Shown: positions 1 to 10,479 of the stretch, piece after piece
Position numbering within the stretch: position 1 is the first letter of the stretch
How the letters are laid out: each line of letters begins with the position of its first letter
Assembly (NCBI GenBank): GCA_029945375.1
Contig: CM057066.1
Span: forward strand, 1,240,001-1,304,000
From: Agaricus subrufescens
Taxonomy: Eukaryota > Basidiomycota > Agaricomycetes > Agaricales > Agaricaceae
DNA length: 64,000 nucleotides
Reading direction: 5' to 3'
Program-made: the position numbers and the translations under genes
Notes under the pieces: generated by a model
Told to the model about the DNA's origin: nothing
Database searches by the model: none
Seen by the model: only the letters and a program-made list of their open reading frames with translations

Positions 1-3000
1 CCAGGCGCACTGCACGCCCCCTCCCTCTGCGCTCACACCCATGCAAGGTGTCTAGGATAGGGATCAAGTTGCCTATCACTGGTTTCTGGTTCGCTTGAGC
101 CAATATGATATGCCACAAAACCGAGAATCATTTTTAGGGGTGTCTTCCCTCCCATAGAAAGGAACCACTCTGTCCGAAATTAGCAGACAGGGGTCGGTGC
201 ATGGATTTGTATGTATGTTCATCCAAGGATAGTCATAACTTGGGCGGGGGGTGGCAGGTCACCAGTGGCGCTTCGGACTTTATCCACATCCGTCGATATC
301 CCAGGATTGCCGGACCGACCCGGTGTTCCCAACCGCCAACACGACGGAATGGAAAACCGCAGAAATAGAACGAGTCATCAGGTCGCGTTAAAAAGTCAAA
401 CATTTGGGACCTCGTTGGACCCCTCAACCCTCCGCAAAGGACTGGCGACGGGTCCAAACTACTGCGATACAAGGATACTGATGACCCTCGCCTGTCGGCC
501 GTCTTCTGGGACCGAGATTCTGTTTCGTTATACCCCCCCGCAGGGCTCTCGTTCGGGGCTCTAGACAAAAATAACAAGATCCCAGTACGTATATGACATC
601 CGCGTCGGTGATAGAAGATAATTAAAATTCCCCAAGCATCTCGGGGAGGTGCCCGGGAAACCCAATTATTCTACAAACCTTATTTATTTGAAACCTCCAC
701 TTATTTCCCCATCCCTAAACTGTAATTGTTGCCCACAACAAAGGCTAAATTGTCCGGGGGAAATTCTCTAGTCTGTTGATGCCCTGTAGCAAACGTGCCA
801 TACGTGCAAGCAGGCCACTCCTACTCAGGTGAGTAACAGCCACACAAAAAAAGGACCCAATAGAATAGAATATCTTGTGATATTCGGCCACCGGCTCATA
901 AATATGTGCTGACGCCGCAAGCGCATGCTTTTAATCTCGTACTCCGAGGCTTCCCTGCGACTTCAAACTTCATTTTCTAGATCTGTCAACACACGACAAA
1001 AACGCTGCTGGTGTATTCATGTGTCAATCCGCCAAACGTAAAGCCCTCCCTCGCAAGGTGCATTTCCAATTTCGCCTCTTATCTCTCCAAAGCTTGGCGT
1101 CACAGCCTGAGTCCCAAAACCTGGTATGTACATGTTTATAAACTCGTGTAGACCCTCTGAACAAATAAATCTGACAGATTGTGGTTTTGGCAACCACTTT
1201 TTTGATGGCCGCGTGACAAATACCTGGCTGCTTTTAGACTCCCTTTATCAGCCCTTTTTATACATGCCGTAAATGCCCTAAAAAGTTTCCAACTCTTCTC
1301 AGGCAGACCTGCCTTGGCATTTTGGGTGGAGGAGGGGGGAGATAAACATGACGAAAACCGCTCCACTCGGGCATTACTCGGGCACCACGATCATAAAGGT
1401 CAGGAGAGTGATGATTAATTGTCCCTTCTACCAAATGATTCTTACTGTCACCATCATTCACTGTCCGCTGAACTTCACAACATTTTCCCATAATTTAATC
1501 AGGCAAAAACGCCTCCTTTGATCATTTTAGACCGGTAATAACCTACATTGAACGCATCCGATGAAACGAGCACTTCGATCAAACATTGTGTTCATTTCAA
1601 TAGCTTTAACATCCCTATTTTGATTCTTACCAACATAAATATATGCATGAACCCACCTGCCAGATGAAAGCCTTTTTTTTCCTTAGTTTTACTTACAGCG
1701 TTTGAGACAGACTCGCAAAATGAAGTCCTCTCAGGATATTCAGGGGAACCAGGGACATTCTCACGTCGAAATCAAACAAAATAAATCATAGCTGCTCGGC
1801 CCAAAGGTCACGTATAGACTAGTCGAGTCTAGCCTGCGAGTAAATGTACTGGCAAGTCAAAGTTTCGATGGCATCGGACATTGCCCAATTTCGACATATG
1901 CCATAGTATTCGGGGTACAAAAGGACCTGTGGTGGCATCGGGTTATCGGTATACAGTCAGATAAAGCACAACCGAAAAAACTTACCGTTATCTTGGCTTC
2001 CATTGGGAATACCTTCCTTGTCTTCTAGGTGTTTTCTCGTATAGTGCCCACACGGTGGAAGAGCAGCAACGAACACACCCTGAAACTAGCATGGGATGAG
2101 AAAACCAAGTTGGCCTAAGAGTGACGGGGGCGCATATATCAATACCCGAGACGGATGAAGCTTGAACCACCGAGATACAAATGCTTGAGAAATTTCCACA
2201 ATATATGTTTAAATCTGAATTGCAGTTGACAGGGTTCAGCATGGTCACTATCCGATATCAAAGCAGCTTCCTGAAATAACCACCTGATACATCACTCTCT
2301 GAAAATATATGTTACAACAAGATTAAGAATCAGTGTAGATATAGAACACACGTACGAGCCCAATTCTTTGTTTTGAATGGCCGCGACTCGTCGTCCGGGC
2401 AATTTATGATAGTTCCGATCACCGAGGATGCCGTAAACAGACTCAGCCAAGACCTGGCCAAGACCCAGCTATCCTTGATGGTTCAAAGTTCCCTGCGCCA
2501 CAAATCAGGTACCGTTCCTAGTCAAGCCCTTCCCTGCACTCTAAAATTCACTCGTCAAATCGGCTTCAAGAAATTTGAACGATCTGCGTTTCAACACTTA
2601 ACAGAAGGCTACAAGTACTCATAAGGACCAAAACTAATCGGACTTCCGAGCTTTAAGGGAGACCAATCTGACTGGCCTGAGAATATATAGAACTTGGAAA
2701 CAGCTTTCAGCTTGGCAGACAATAAGACCTCATATCGTAATTGTTTTCCTCGAAAAGGAGCACCAACTATCACTCCCACTGCTTCAATGTCTCGGACACT
2801 GTCAGCTACAAGGTCGGGAAATAGCAGTGAGAGGAACAAATGACTTGGGAACCCTCAATCTTCGACCACAACGAGGGGCCACCCCCAAAATGCACAAGTA
2901 GTGTGGAGCCAAGAACAGTACGCCGTCGTCTCTTCTCTACTTATGACATCAACCAAAAGATACCAAACCAACGACTATCAACAATACAATCACCCCAAGA

Positions 3001-3016
3001 CCACCCCGCTCATAGT
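1..3016. other. No gene recognised
   Basis: This stretch lies downstream of the NACHT gene. It contains only short open frames on both strands with no recognisable domain, no splice-linked exons and no tRNA fold that I could find. It is mixed-composition intergenic DNA with A/T-rich patches. A diverged transposon remnant or a lineage-specific gene cannot be excluded by eye. Confidence 0.5.
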
Positions 3017-5309
3017 TCACCCCCTCAAAAAAAAATCCAACAAATTATCCTTCTCTCTCTGATGCACCCTCCTCGCCTCCAAAAAATCACACGTCGCAAA
3101 CTCAAAATAATACTCCAACCTAACATTAATCTCCCAATACCAAAAATGAGATTTATCTCCACGCCCGAAGATATACAGCGCAGATTGAATTTCATCGTCT
3201 TCAGACGGGCGCGGTGTAAGATAAGCCTTGCATTTAGATAAAAAAGTCGGATAGTACGGCCGAATGAGGTTTAGTTTCGTGAAATTCTTGATTCTCTGCA
3301 ATAATTTCAGTTCACACTCAAAAAAAAAAACATAAACTCACCTGTCTGAAAGACTTCAAATCAAAATCATCAAACACAAGAGGCGGAATATATCTAAAAA
3401 CACTCCCTCGAACAATTTTCATCATATAATCAGAATCAAGCCCTTGAGTATTGGTCAATGTCCCCAAAAAAAGCCTGGACCGATTAATCAACGTCGTGCG
3501 ATAATCAATATCCAACATCTTCGTCAACTCCGGTTCCGACAAGCTACCATTATGGAGCAGCACAAATATTGATGCGGAAATATGATTGAGAACCCTGGCT
3601 TTCAGATAAGAATTGACCACTTCGTTTGAGTAATCAGGATAAGGCCAAGAAAGCGAAACAGCAGAACTAGGAAGACCAGGAGCTAAGTTCAGACCTAGAA
3701 AAAGAATTGTACCGCGTCATGACTCCTAGTCTGTTTGTTAAAACTTGAAACTCACCATGATTGCGAATCACAAAACTACGCGAATAATAATCATGCCGTC
3801 GATGATAATGATCAAACAACCTCGCGCGAATCTCCGGAGTAGTAACACAAAACACCCCAGATCGAGTCGGATCACATAAAAAATCACAAAAGCTCTTGTG
3901 ATAGAAAGACACAACTCCCCCCACTCGAAGTCCCGTCTCTTGAAGAAAATGCGTAGTTTTAGCTCCCGCAACTTCAAAACTTCGAGCCGTGTTGATCGTA
4001 CTCCCAAAGGCAGGCAATGGCATAGCACCATAGTAACGCAAGACAGCACAAACATGATTACACAAGCTCTTAAACTCTTCTTCATCGATCCCCAGACAAT
4101 TTCCTTCCTCCATCGCACTCCAAAGACCTTTATAATCATCAAGAAGCATATCCCCAAAAAGAAGCAACACCAAAGGAAGCACGTTGCTGGGAACGCGCTG
4201 CATGATAAGAGTGTACAACACGTCTATCTCGGAAAAAGGATTTGCTGTACCCAAGATGGTATCACGTTCGGAGATGATGTCGAGAACCGTTTCCAACGGC
4301 TCTTCTAAACGCAAAGATCGAGAATTCTCAATGAATCGAAGGACAGTGGCGGCATAGATGAATAGACCCGCAGATGCCGCCACCAGTATACCCATATCCC
4401 CATCCTTCGGCCACGGCATAGAAATCGAGATATTACGACGTCGAACGATATTGTCAAACCCGCCCCTCAGGTAACTCTCAATCTCTCCATCGACAGTTCG
4501 AGAGACTTGTAGAACAGCCGTCCGACAAAGGGGATAAACGCTAGCATCGGAAAACGTGGCTTCGAGATGTGCTTCTGGACGACTGAAGAAGGCCCAACGG
4601 AATGGAGTAGCATGGTTCCGCGCGGAAGCCGCAATCAATTCGATGACTTCACATTGGGCATCTATGCTTTTGCATTCGTCCAACCCATCAATTATAATCA
4701 TCCTTCTCTCCACCTGCTTGCCTCTCGCTTGTAACACTCTCAAAGGATTAACAATGAGAGATTCAAACTGCGAAGACATATTCTTCGTGATTAACGTCTT
4801 GTCATGGAACACTGCCTCCTCTAAAACTTGATGGTAATCCGGGAGTTCCGTAGAAAGTTGGTAGGCAATCGAAGGGAATAGGCGGGTGTGGGAGTGATCA
4901 TATCCGCCGGTGCCTCCGAAGAAGAAGGCCCCACCAAGCAGTCCAGATACTTTAAGTCGTTCACTACATGTCTGAGCCACTGCCGACTTTCCTACACCAG
5001 CAGGTCCCTTGATCCAATGTAAAGGAAAGGTTAGGTCACTGTCTGTACTAGCCCATTGGATAATATCCTCGATATATTGTGTACGAGTTCCAGGAAAGCA
5101 TGATGGCGCGGGATGCCGTGCCTCGGAATCGTGTGCAGCCTCTGGAATAGAAGCTTCACGTAAGATATCGATACCTTGCATATGATGTAGGTCGGTCAAG
5201 GAGTACTTGAAATATCGTATGCTTACATACCACTTTTACCATTGACCACTTGAGCAATGTCCATAAAAGTACTCCCGTAGACGGTAAAGTTGCTTGCTCT
5301 ATCAAACAT
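3017..5309 (-). CDS. NACHT-type STAND NTPase (fungal NLR-like protein), 709 aa
   Basis: This is a nucleotide-binding, NLR-like signalling ATPase of the type expanded in Agaricomycetes, where the family is linked to non-self recognition. The model has four exons: 5231-5309, 3756-5174, 3342-3694 and 3017-3295. It closes in frame at 709 aa with introns of 46-61 nt. Exon 1 (ATG at 5309) and the start of exon 2 give the family N-terminus, FDRASNFTVYGSTF followed by GIDILREAS and a PGTR motif. The Walker A motif GPAGVGKS is near residue 83 and the Walker B motif MIIIDGLDEC near residue 186. The C-terminal exon keeps the FWYWEINV segment usual for these proteins. There is no WD40, ankyrin or TPR repeat array, so the recognition part is either the helical C-terminus or has been lost. 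The gene's 5' end and upstream DNA recur at 8185-8868. The cellular role is inferred from the family only. Confidence 0.88.
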
Positions 5310-5830
5310 GGGAGTAAGAGCGGTAGATGTCACTTGGTGTGGGTGTGAATGTGGGACTAGTAAGGCAAAGAGTCGTTCTTATATCATGCCTTGTGTATAT
5401 ATATATATACCAACAATCATTTCCCCTGACGTCAATCAAACGTAACACCCAACAATCAAAAAACTCAATGTGAGCAATAATGCTTCTGACTTCTAACCAA
5501 TATATCACTGCTTCTCATAGAGACTTCATAGCAACTAAATATCATTTGAAGCCTGTATAGATGATTACCCAGCTGGAAGGAGTAAATTGATTCAGACGAG
5601 ATTTCCCATCTCTCATTTATCCTTCATTCACGTTCAACATTGATCTACGTCGCAGAGTGACGACTTCTTTCATTATTTCTCTCTTCACCATCAAAATTCA
5701 ATATACACGAATGTCAGGTCCACTACCATCACAAGAAAACGTCGAAACCACTACCCACTTCTCACGTCCTCCCCTATTTTGCAGTAGTGTCATCCCACGC
5801 TGCATCCACCAGCTGAATATACGGTAAGTC
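5307..5830. repeat. NACHT 5'-end/upstream block, copy A (functional gene)
   Basis: This block runs from the NACHT start codon through about 520 bp upstream. It matches 8185-8868 in the same orientation. Shared landmarks in order are GATGTCACTTGGTGTGGGTG, a TATATA run, GACGTCAATCAAACGTAACA, GCTGGAAGGA, CGCAGAGTGAC and ATGTCAGGTCCACT. It probably holds the NACHT promoter. Confidence 0.85.
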
Positions 5831-5910
5831 CTTACAAAACAGCCTAAGTAGGGATGAATTCAACAGCAGATAGGTAGTCACATCGCAGAGTAACTATACA
5901 GGTCAAGTCC

Positions 5911-7738
5911 TCACTTGTACTCCTCCAACTCCTCCTCGTCCACGTCGTCCAAGGGCCAGTTCGCCTCGATCGCAGCGTACGTCTCCTCCGTCATCTCTTC
6001 GTCCTGCGCACCTATCTCCAACGTCATCCGCTTCATCTCCTGACTAAATGCCTTAGCCTTCTCGTAGTGAGCGGCGGGCACCCAGGTCTCCTCCGCGTAG
6101 CCGGCATAGTCCCTCAGCATCCTCTCATTCTTTTCCGCGCCCACCAGGGCCCGATACAGCTTCTCCGCCGCCACTTCCTCGTCCTCCGTAAACACGACCG
6201 GACACGGCGCGTCGTCCTTGGCAAACCTCGCCCAACCTCGCGCCATATCTATCAGGGCGTACCGCAACTTGATCGTCTCACCCTCCCACGCAGCCATTGC
6301 ATGATTGAAGATACGGCGACGGAAAGGGTTGAACGGATAGACCAGACCGTTGTGGTGGATCCTGTTGTACGCAGCTGTGCTCAGGTTGTAATGGTAGTGA
6401 ACAAGACGACGACGGAGGAGCTCCCTCTCCCATTCTTGGTCTTCTTTCGATAACTGGTCGAAGCCGCCCGGTAGCTCAGGTTCGACCATACTTCGAGAAA
6501 CTTCGTCTTCTTCGTTCTGGATAACATCAGGCATACCGGCGTGGAGGAAGAGGGGTAGGACAACCGCGTGCTGCCAGTCCAACACGCTACGGATCTGCAA
6601 ACCACGGGAAACTTTCGAGACCTTGACATTGCTGTCGTTCAAGTCGGGGTGGCGGATACAGAAAGTGCTGAGAGCACCGTCATTTGGCACGAGCGACGGT
6701 GCGAGACGGAGGTAGCGGTGAAGGTTCTCGGCATGGTCCGATGGTGGCTGCTTCTTGTAGTTATAGTACTCCCTGTGGAGGCGTTGGTAAGGTGCCCTCG
6801 GCGAGCCGAACCGGTCGAGGTATGCGAGCTCTTTCTCGGCTCCCGTTACCATAACCGATTTGGCGTCTTTATCTAGGGTCATCGGCGGGTTGAGGAGAGG
6901 CAGAAGGGATGGGAGGAATGCTACGTACATGGTCCTCTGAAAATGTCCAGCTGCTCCCTCCGTCCATACCACAATGGCATCGAGACATCAGGGCCTATGC
7001 AAAATGGCCCCTCGAGCGGGGTGCCTGAATTCCCAGAGAGACTCTTCAGGTCTTCGGCGTAGTAGATGCTGCCACCCGCGGGGAAGGGGATGGACATCAT
7101 GATAGACTCAAGCTCCGCCAGCTGGTCCATGAGCGACGCGATTTCCTCTTTCTGGAGGTCGAACCAAAACTCGCTCAAGTCAGCGCCTTCGATGTACTCC
7201 ATTAGAAGATATTCCGTCTGGGCCTCGTTCTTCGAGTCGAATGAATAAGCGAAGATCCTGGGAATAGGAAGCCCCTTGGAACGAAGGAAGTTCATGGTGG
7301 CGACTTCACTGGCGAGGGTGTACGTCTTAGGAGTCAAGAGGGGATACGGGATGCGCGCGACGAGCTGGAGACCGGTGTCAAAAGTGACGAGGAAGGTACG
7401 GTTGAGGCCACCCTCACCAAGCTTTCTGAAGCCCACAATCTCTTCAGGGTTGCGGCAAAACGCCTCGGCCATAATTTTGAAGAGTCCGGGGATATTAAAG
7501 ACGCGCCTACGCTCTCTTAGGCGAAGGGCCTCGTTGACACTAAGCGCGTCACAGTATGAGTTAGACGAAGACGAAACAAGCTGTAAGAGACGTACAGGAA
7601 ACGTCCGGTCGTATAATTGAAGAGTTCGTTCTCTGTATCCTCTATGAGTGACTTTGGGTCTAGCATTGTGGGGGATGAGAGTTTCCGTTGACTGGTCGTG
7701 GTGGTGATCGGGCTCCTCGTGAAAGAGGGGTGGAGCAA
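5911..7738 (-). CDS. Aminoglycoside phosphotransferase (APH)-fold kinase-like protein, fungal AIM9-like family
   Basis: This is a protein-kinase-like-fold phosphotransferase of the large fungal APH family. Substrates are mostly unknown, and some relatives are mitochondrial. Three exons are supported: 7596-7738, 6929-7539 and 5911-6872, joined by two 56-nt introns. Family motifs appear in order: LFNYTTGRFL, LGEGGLNRTF, LVARIPYP, LLMEYIEG, WYGRREQLDI, then the catalytic loop RHPDLNDSN and the metal-binding segment VLDWQHAVV. From the ATG at 7738 the product is 571 aa; from the ATG at 7666 it is 547 aa. A basic, leader-like frame lies further upstream (to about 8000) but is out of phase, so an additional 5' exon with a mitochondrial signal is possible. 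The gene sits between two direct repeats derived from the neighbouring NACHT gene. Confidence 0.85.
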
Positions 7739-8971
7739 AGAGAACGAACAGCTCGGGCGACGCAGAGAGGAGAGCCCAGTTGCAGGTAGTCATAGGGAGG
7801 GCAATTTTGAACACGGGAGGCCGAACATGCTGATATGTAGTGGGTGCGGGGGGAAGCAAAGAGGGGCCCAAACGTGCGAAACTAAGGGAGAGCTTCTGCC
7901 AACCGTTGCCCTCGAGAAGGCTGGCGAAGGCTGTTCCGAGCGTTCTCTGTATCCAACATATTGGGATAAATGTTCGCAATGCGGACGAAATTGTGCACAT
8001 ACGATATAGTAGCGAGGTAACGAAAACGACAATGTCTTCGGGGTGGTTTGAGCCTGCTCCCCTCCTTCAAAATAAGAGGCGTTTTATATCTCGGTGAACA
8101 CCTTGCTCTCTCCAGAACCCATCAAAATCAAACCGGTCTCGGTTGCCACATTACACGAGAACACAGAGATGTTCCATCTTGACAGTAGAGTTGCTCGCTC
8201 TGTCCAAATGGGTGTAGAGAAAAAATGGTAGATGTCGCTTGGTGTGGGTGTGGGACAGGCAAAGAGAGTCAGTCATTCTTATATCATGCCCTGTATATAT
8301 ACTGTATATATATATGACGTCAATCAAACGTAACACCCAAAAAACTCAAATGTGAGCAATGATGCTTCTGAATTCTAACACTGACTTTATGGCGACCAAC
8401 TATTACCTCGAATCCATATATCTTTGCGGGAGTCATTCCATATATCAACCAGGGTACTTTTAACGGACAAAGTCACCAAACACGTTTACAACTTCTCAAA
8501 CATCTCGAGCTTGACAGGATAGGGGTCGAATGACAAATTGATTTTTTTTTTCTATCAACCACGACTTGCGATTGTTCGAAAAAACGTTTCCAGGTACTAC
8601 ATGTTATCCAGGATATCCAGGACCAAAAGATATTACCCGGCTGGAAGGAATGAAATAATTCAGGATAGCGAGTGCCAATGAACTTTCCTCTCCTCTTCAT
8701 TTTTCTTTTTCCACTGTTCAACGTTGACCCTACGCCGCAGAGTGACTTCTTCGTTCATTATTTCTCTCTCTCCTCGCCATCAAAATCCACACATGAATGT
8801 CAGGTCCACTGCTAGTGTCATCCCACGCTGCGTCCGCCGACGGAATATCCGGTACAGTGCAGGTATGGATGAAGAAAGCTCGGTGGGGGTCAGAGCCATG
8901 CTAACGAGTCATGTGCATGTGATGTTCACTTCGCTTTCGACGCAACCACCTAGCGTTTGAACCCACCTAAA
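7739..8971. other. Intergenic region between the APH gene and PSF1
   Basis: The stretch 7739-8184 may hold an unidentified 5' exon of the APH gene. The rest is mainly the orphan NACHT-upstream block (8185-8868). I see no independent gene. Confidence 0.5.
8185..8868. repeat. NACHT 5'-end/upstream block, copy B (orphaned)
   Basis: This is a second copy of the block at 5307-5830 in the same orientation. It includes the beginning of NACHT exon 1 (about 8185-8210), but a 1-nt deletion converts the ATG context to ATTTGG and removes the start. No NACHT body follows; the APH gene lies there instead. It carries the same TATATA run and GACGTCAATCAAACGTAACA segment, so promoter activity may survive. 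Small insertions relative to copy A show it has been decaying. Confidence 0.85.
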
Positions 8972-9589
8972 TCAAGGACCAGAAACCTCCTCCAAATAAC
9001 CCTGAACAATCAAATGTTCAATATCCGCCCTCCTCACCATAAACCTCTGACCCTTCCTAAAATCAATCACACCCAACTCCGTCTGGATGACTCCGCAATC
9101 TTTAACCACCTTGACGGAGACATGTAATTCTTTAGGTGGGATGGTGATACCAGCCATAATATCCAACTCGTTGGAAAATTCTCCACGAAAATCCATGGCG
9201 GATGAATGGTAGCTCCTGAGATAATCGACTTCGTGAGGACTGAGTTTACTCCTCGTATCGGGGTCTCCCAAGATATGTGGTAAAGCGCCACCAATGTCCC
9301 AATACGCATCTCTCAATCGGTCGAGGCGATGAGAGTGGTACGCGAGTAGACACCGTTTATTTCTCAAGATGGCGGTTTGCAGAATCATAACCGCAGGAGG
9401 GGGAGTGCCGTCATCGGGTGTTTTTGCGATTTGGGAGAGGAGAGATTTTTCGAGGTCGCGTTGTTCGCGGATGATGGAGCGGACGAGGGAGTCGTTGTAT
9501 TTGAGCAGGGTGTCTGTTTGCGTGGATCTGCGGGATTCGAGGAGGAGTTGGGTGCCTAGTTCGCCGTATTGGCGGACCTCGGTGGTCAT
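8972..9589 (-). CDS. PSF1: GINS complex subunit Psf1
   Basis: Psf1 is one of four GINS subunits. GINS joins Cdc45 and Mcm2-7 to form the CMG replicative helicase in the nucleus. The gene is a single intronless frame of 205 aa, the usual family length (yeast protein about 208 aa). The N-terminus carries YGELGTQLLLE. The middle has NKRCLLAYHSHRLDRLRD and LSPHEVDYLRSY, strongly diagnostic. The C-terminal B-domain ends with VRRADIEHLIVQGYLEE. The ATG at 9589 gives the expected N-terminus, so the start is secure. The next gene upstream on the same strand ends 122 bp before this start. No lesion is seen. Confidence 0.95.
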   Translation of the reverse strand: MTTEVRQYGELGTQLLLESRRSTQTDTLLKYNDSLVRSIIREQRDLEKSLLSQIAKTPDDGTPPPAVMILQTAILRNKRCLLAYHSHRLDRLRDAYWDIGGALPHILGDPDTRSKLSPHEVDYLRSYHSSAMDFRGEFSNELDIMAGITIPPKELHVSVKVVKDCGVIQTELGVIDFRKGQRFMVRRADIEHLIVQGYLEEVSGP

Positions 9590-9711
9590 GGACAGAGGAG
9601 TGAAAGGTTTGATTGATCATCACGCGATTGTACAATTGCAGGGTATCCTAAGTTACTCGACTAGATTGGATATGAATAGGTTACGGGACCAGCCCGGGAG
9701 CAGGAAATAAG

Positions 9712-10290
9712 CTACGCGCTGAGAGGAAAGTCGATAACGCGCGTCTCTGGCAGACCGTCCCTATCATGGACCTCCTTTGCCAGTTTCAACACCTTGTCTT
9801 TGAAGATTTCCATCTTCGGCTTGTTGTTGTACTGCCAGTCATTCGTGATGCGATCGTCGAGGTAATCCAGGACTTCGAGCGCCTCAAAGACGTTGTAGAC
9901 CCACTCCCACTCCTGCCAGCCGTCGTCGACGGCATCGACGATGTAGTTCTGGCTGAGGGTGCGGACCTGGTGGAGGAGGGCGTCGTAGGACTTGGTGGTC
10001 TGGACGGGGAGGCGGATAAAGGCATGGATGGACTCCATGGGGTCGTCGAGGAACTCGTTGTCGGGGGAGATGAGGGAGCTGTCGTGGTGGATGCCAAAGA
10101 TCTGGTGGCCCTCGACAGGGGCGGTGGCGGATGCGGACGGGATGAGTCTCCAGCTGAGGCGCTCCGGCGGCCAGTCGTCCGCGGCCGCGCCGTCGTCGTA
10201 GTCGTAGAGCGCGAGATAGATGTAGGAGGGGATGTTCTGGGGGGGCGGGGAGGGCACGGGGGAGTCGGGGACGGGGGTCGCCTTGGCCAT
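9712..10290 (-). CDS. Conserved-looking protein of unknown function, about 192 aa
   Basis: I do not recognise a family. The frame is open from an ATG at 10290 (MAKATPVPDSP) to a stop at 9712. After a proline-rich start it shows a coding-like acidic and aromatic sequence containing YLALYDYDDG, FLDDPMESIHAF, DDGWQEWEWVYNVFEALEVL and NKPKMEIFKDKVLKLAKE. The same frame runs on to an ATG at 10461, but a plausible intron (GTAAGG donor near 10338, CCCCAG acceptor just before the 10290 ATG) suggests that part is 5'UTR. If that intron is translated across, another frame starting at 10454 could join. The gene is divergent from ULA1, sharing a GC-rich promoter of less than 200 bp, and is followed by PSF1. 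Confidence 0.65.
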   Translation of the reverse strand: MAKATPVPDSPVPSPPPQNIPSYIYLALYDYDDGAAADDWPPERLSWRLIPSASATAPVEGHQIFGIHHDSSLISPDNEFLDDPMESIHAFIRLPVQTTKSYDALLHQVRTLSQNYIVDAVDDGWQEWEWVYNVFEALEVLDYLDDRITNDWQYNNKPKMEIFKDKVLKLAKEVHDRDGLPETRVIDFPLSA

Positions 10291-10479
10291 GGTCTGGGGA
10301 AACGGTGAAGCGGGGCGGGGGCGAAGCCGCGGGGCCTTACCTGTCGACGGGCTGGGGGGGCTGGCCGGGGGAGAGAGCTGAGCGCGGGTATTTGTAGCGG
10401 CGAGCACGCGGGGGGCACGGGCCATCGATAGGGCATCGATGTCGGCGACGTCATCCATCACGGGATTCCTCTGCCCCCC

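Noticed and set aside
211..577. Overlapping frames of about 115 codons on both strands
   Set aside because: Neither shows a domain, codon-like composition or splice-linked neighbours. Mutual antisense open frames of this size are expected by chance in GC-rich DNA.
2840..3241. Plus-strand frame of 133 codons
   Set aside because: It is antisense to the last exon of the NACHT gene, whose C-terminal family motif is clear on the minus strand.
8724..8960. Short plus-strand frame beside PSF1
   Set aside because: It lies mostly in the duplicated NACHT-upstream block and has no counterpart frame conserved in the other copy.
9766..10308. Plus-strand Val/Gly/Asp-rich frame opposite the unknown gene
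   Set aside because: The low-complexity composition is the mirror of a GC-rich minus-strand coding frame.
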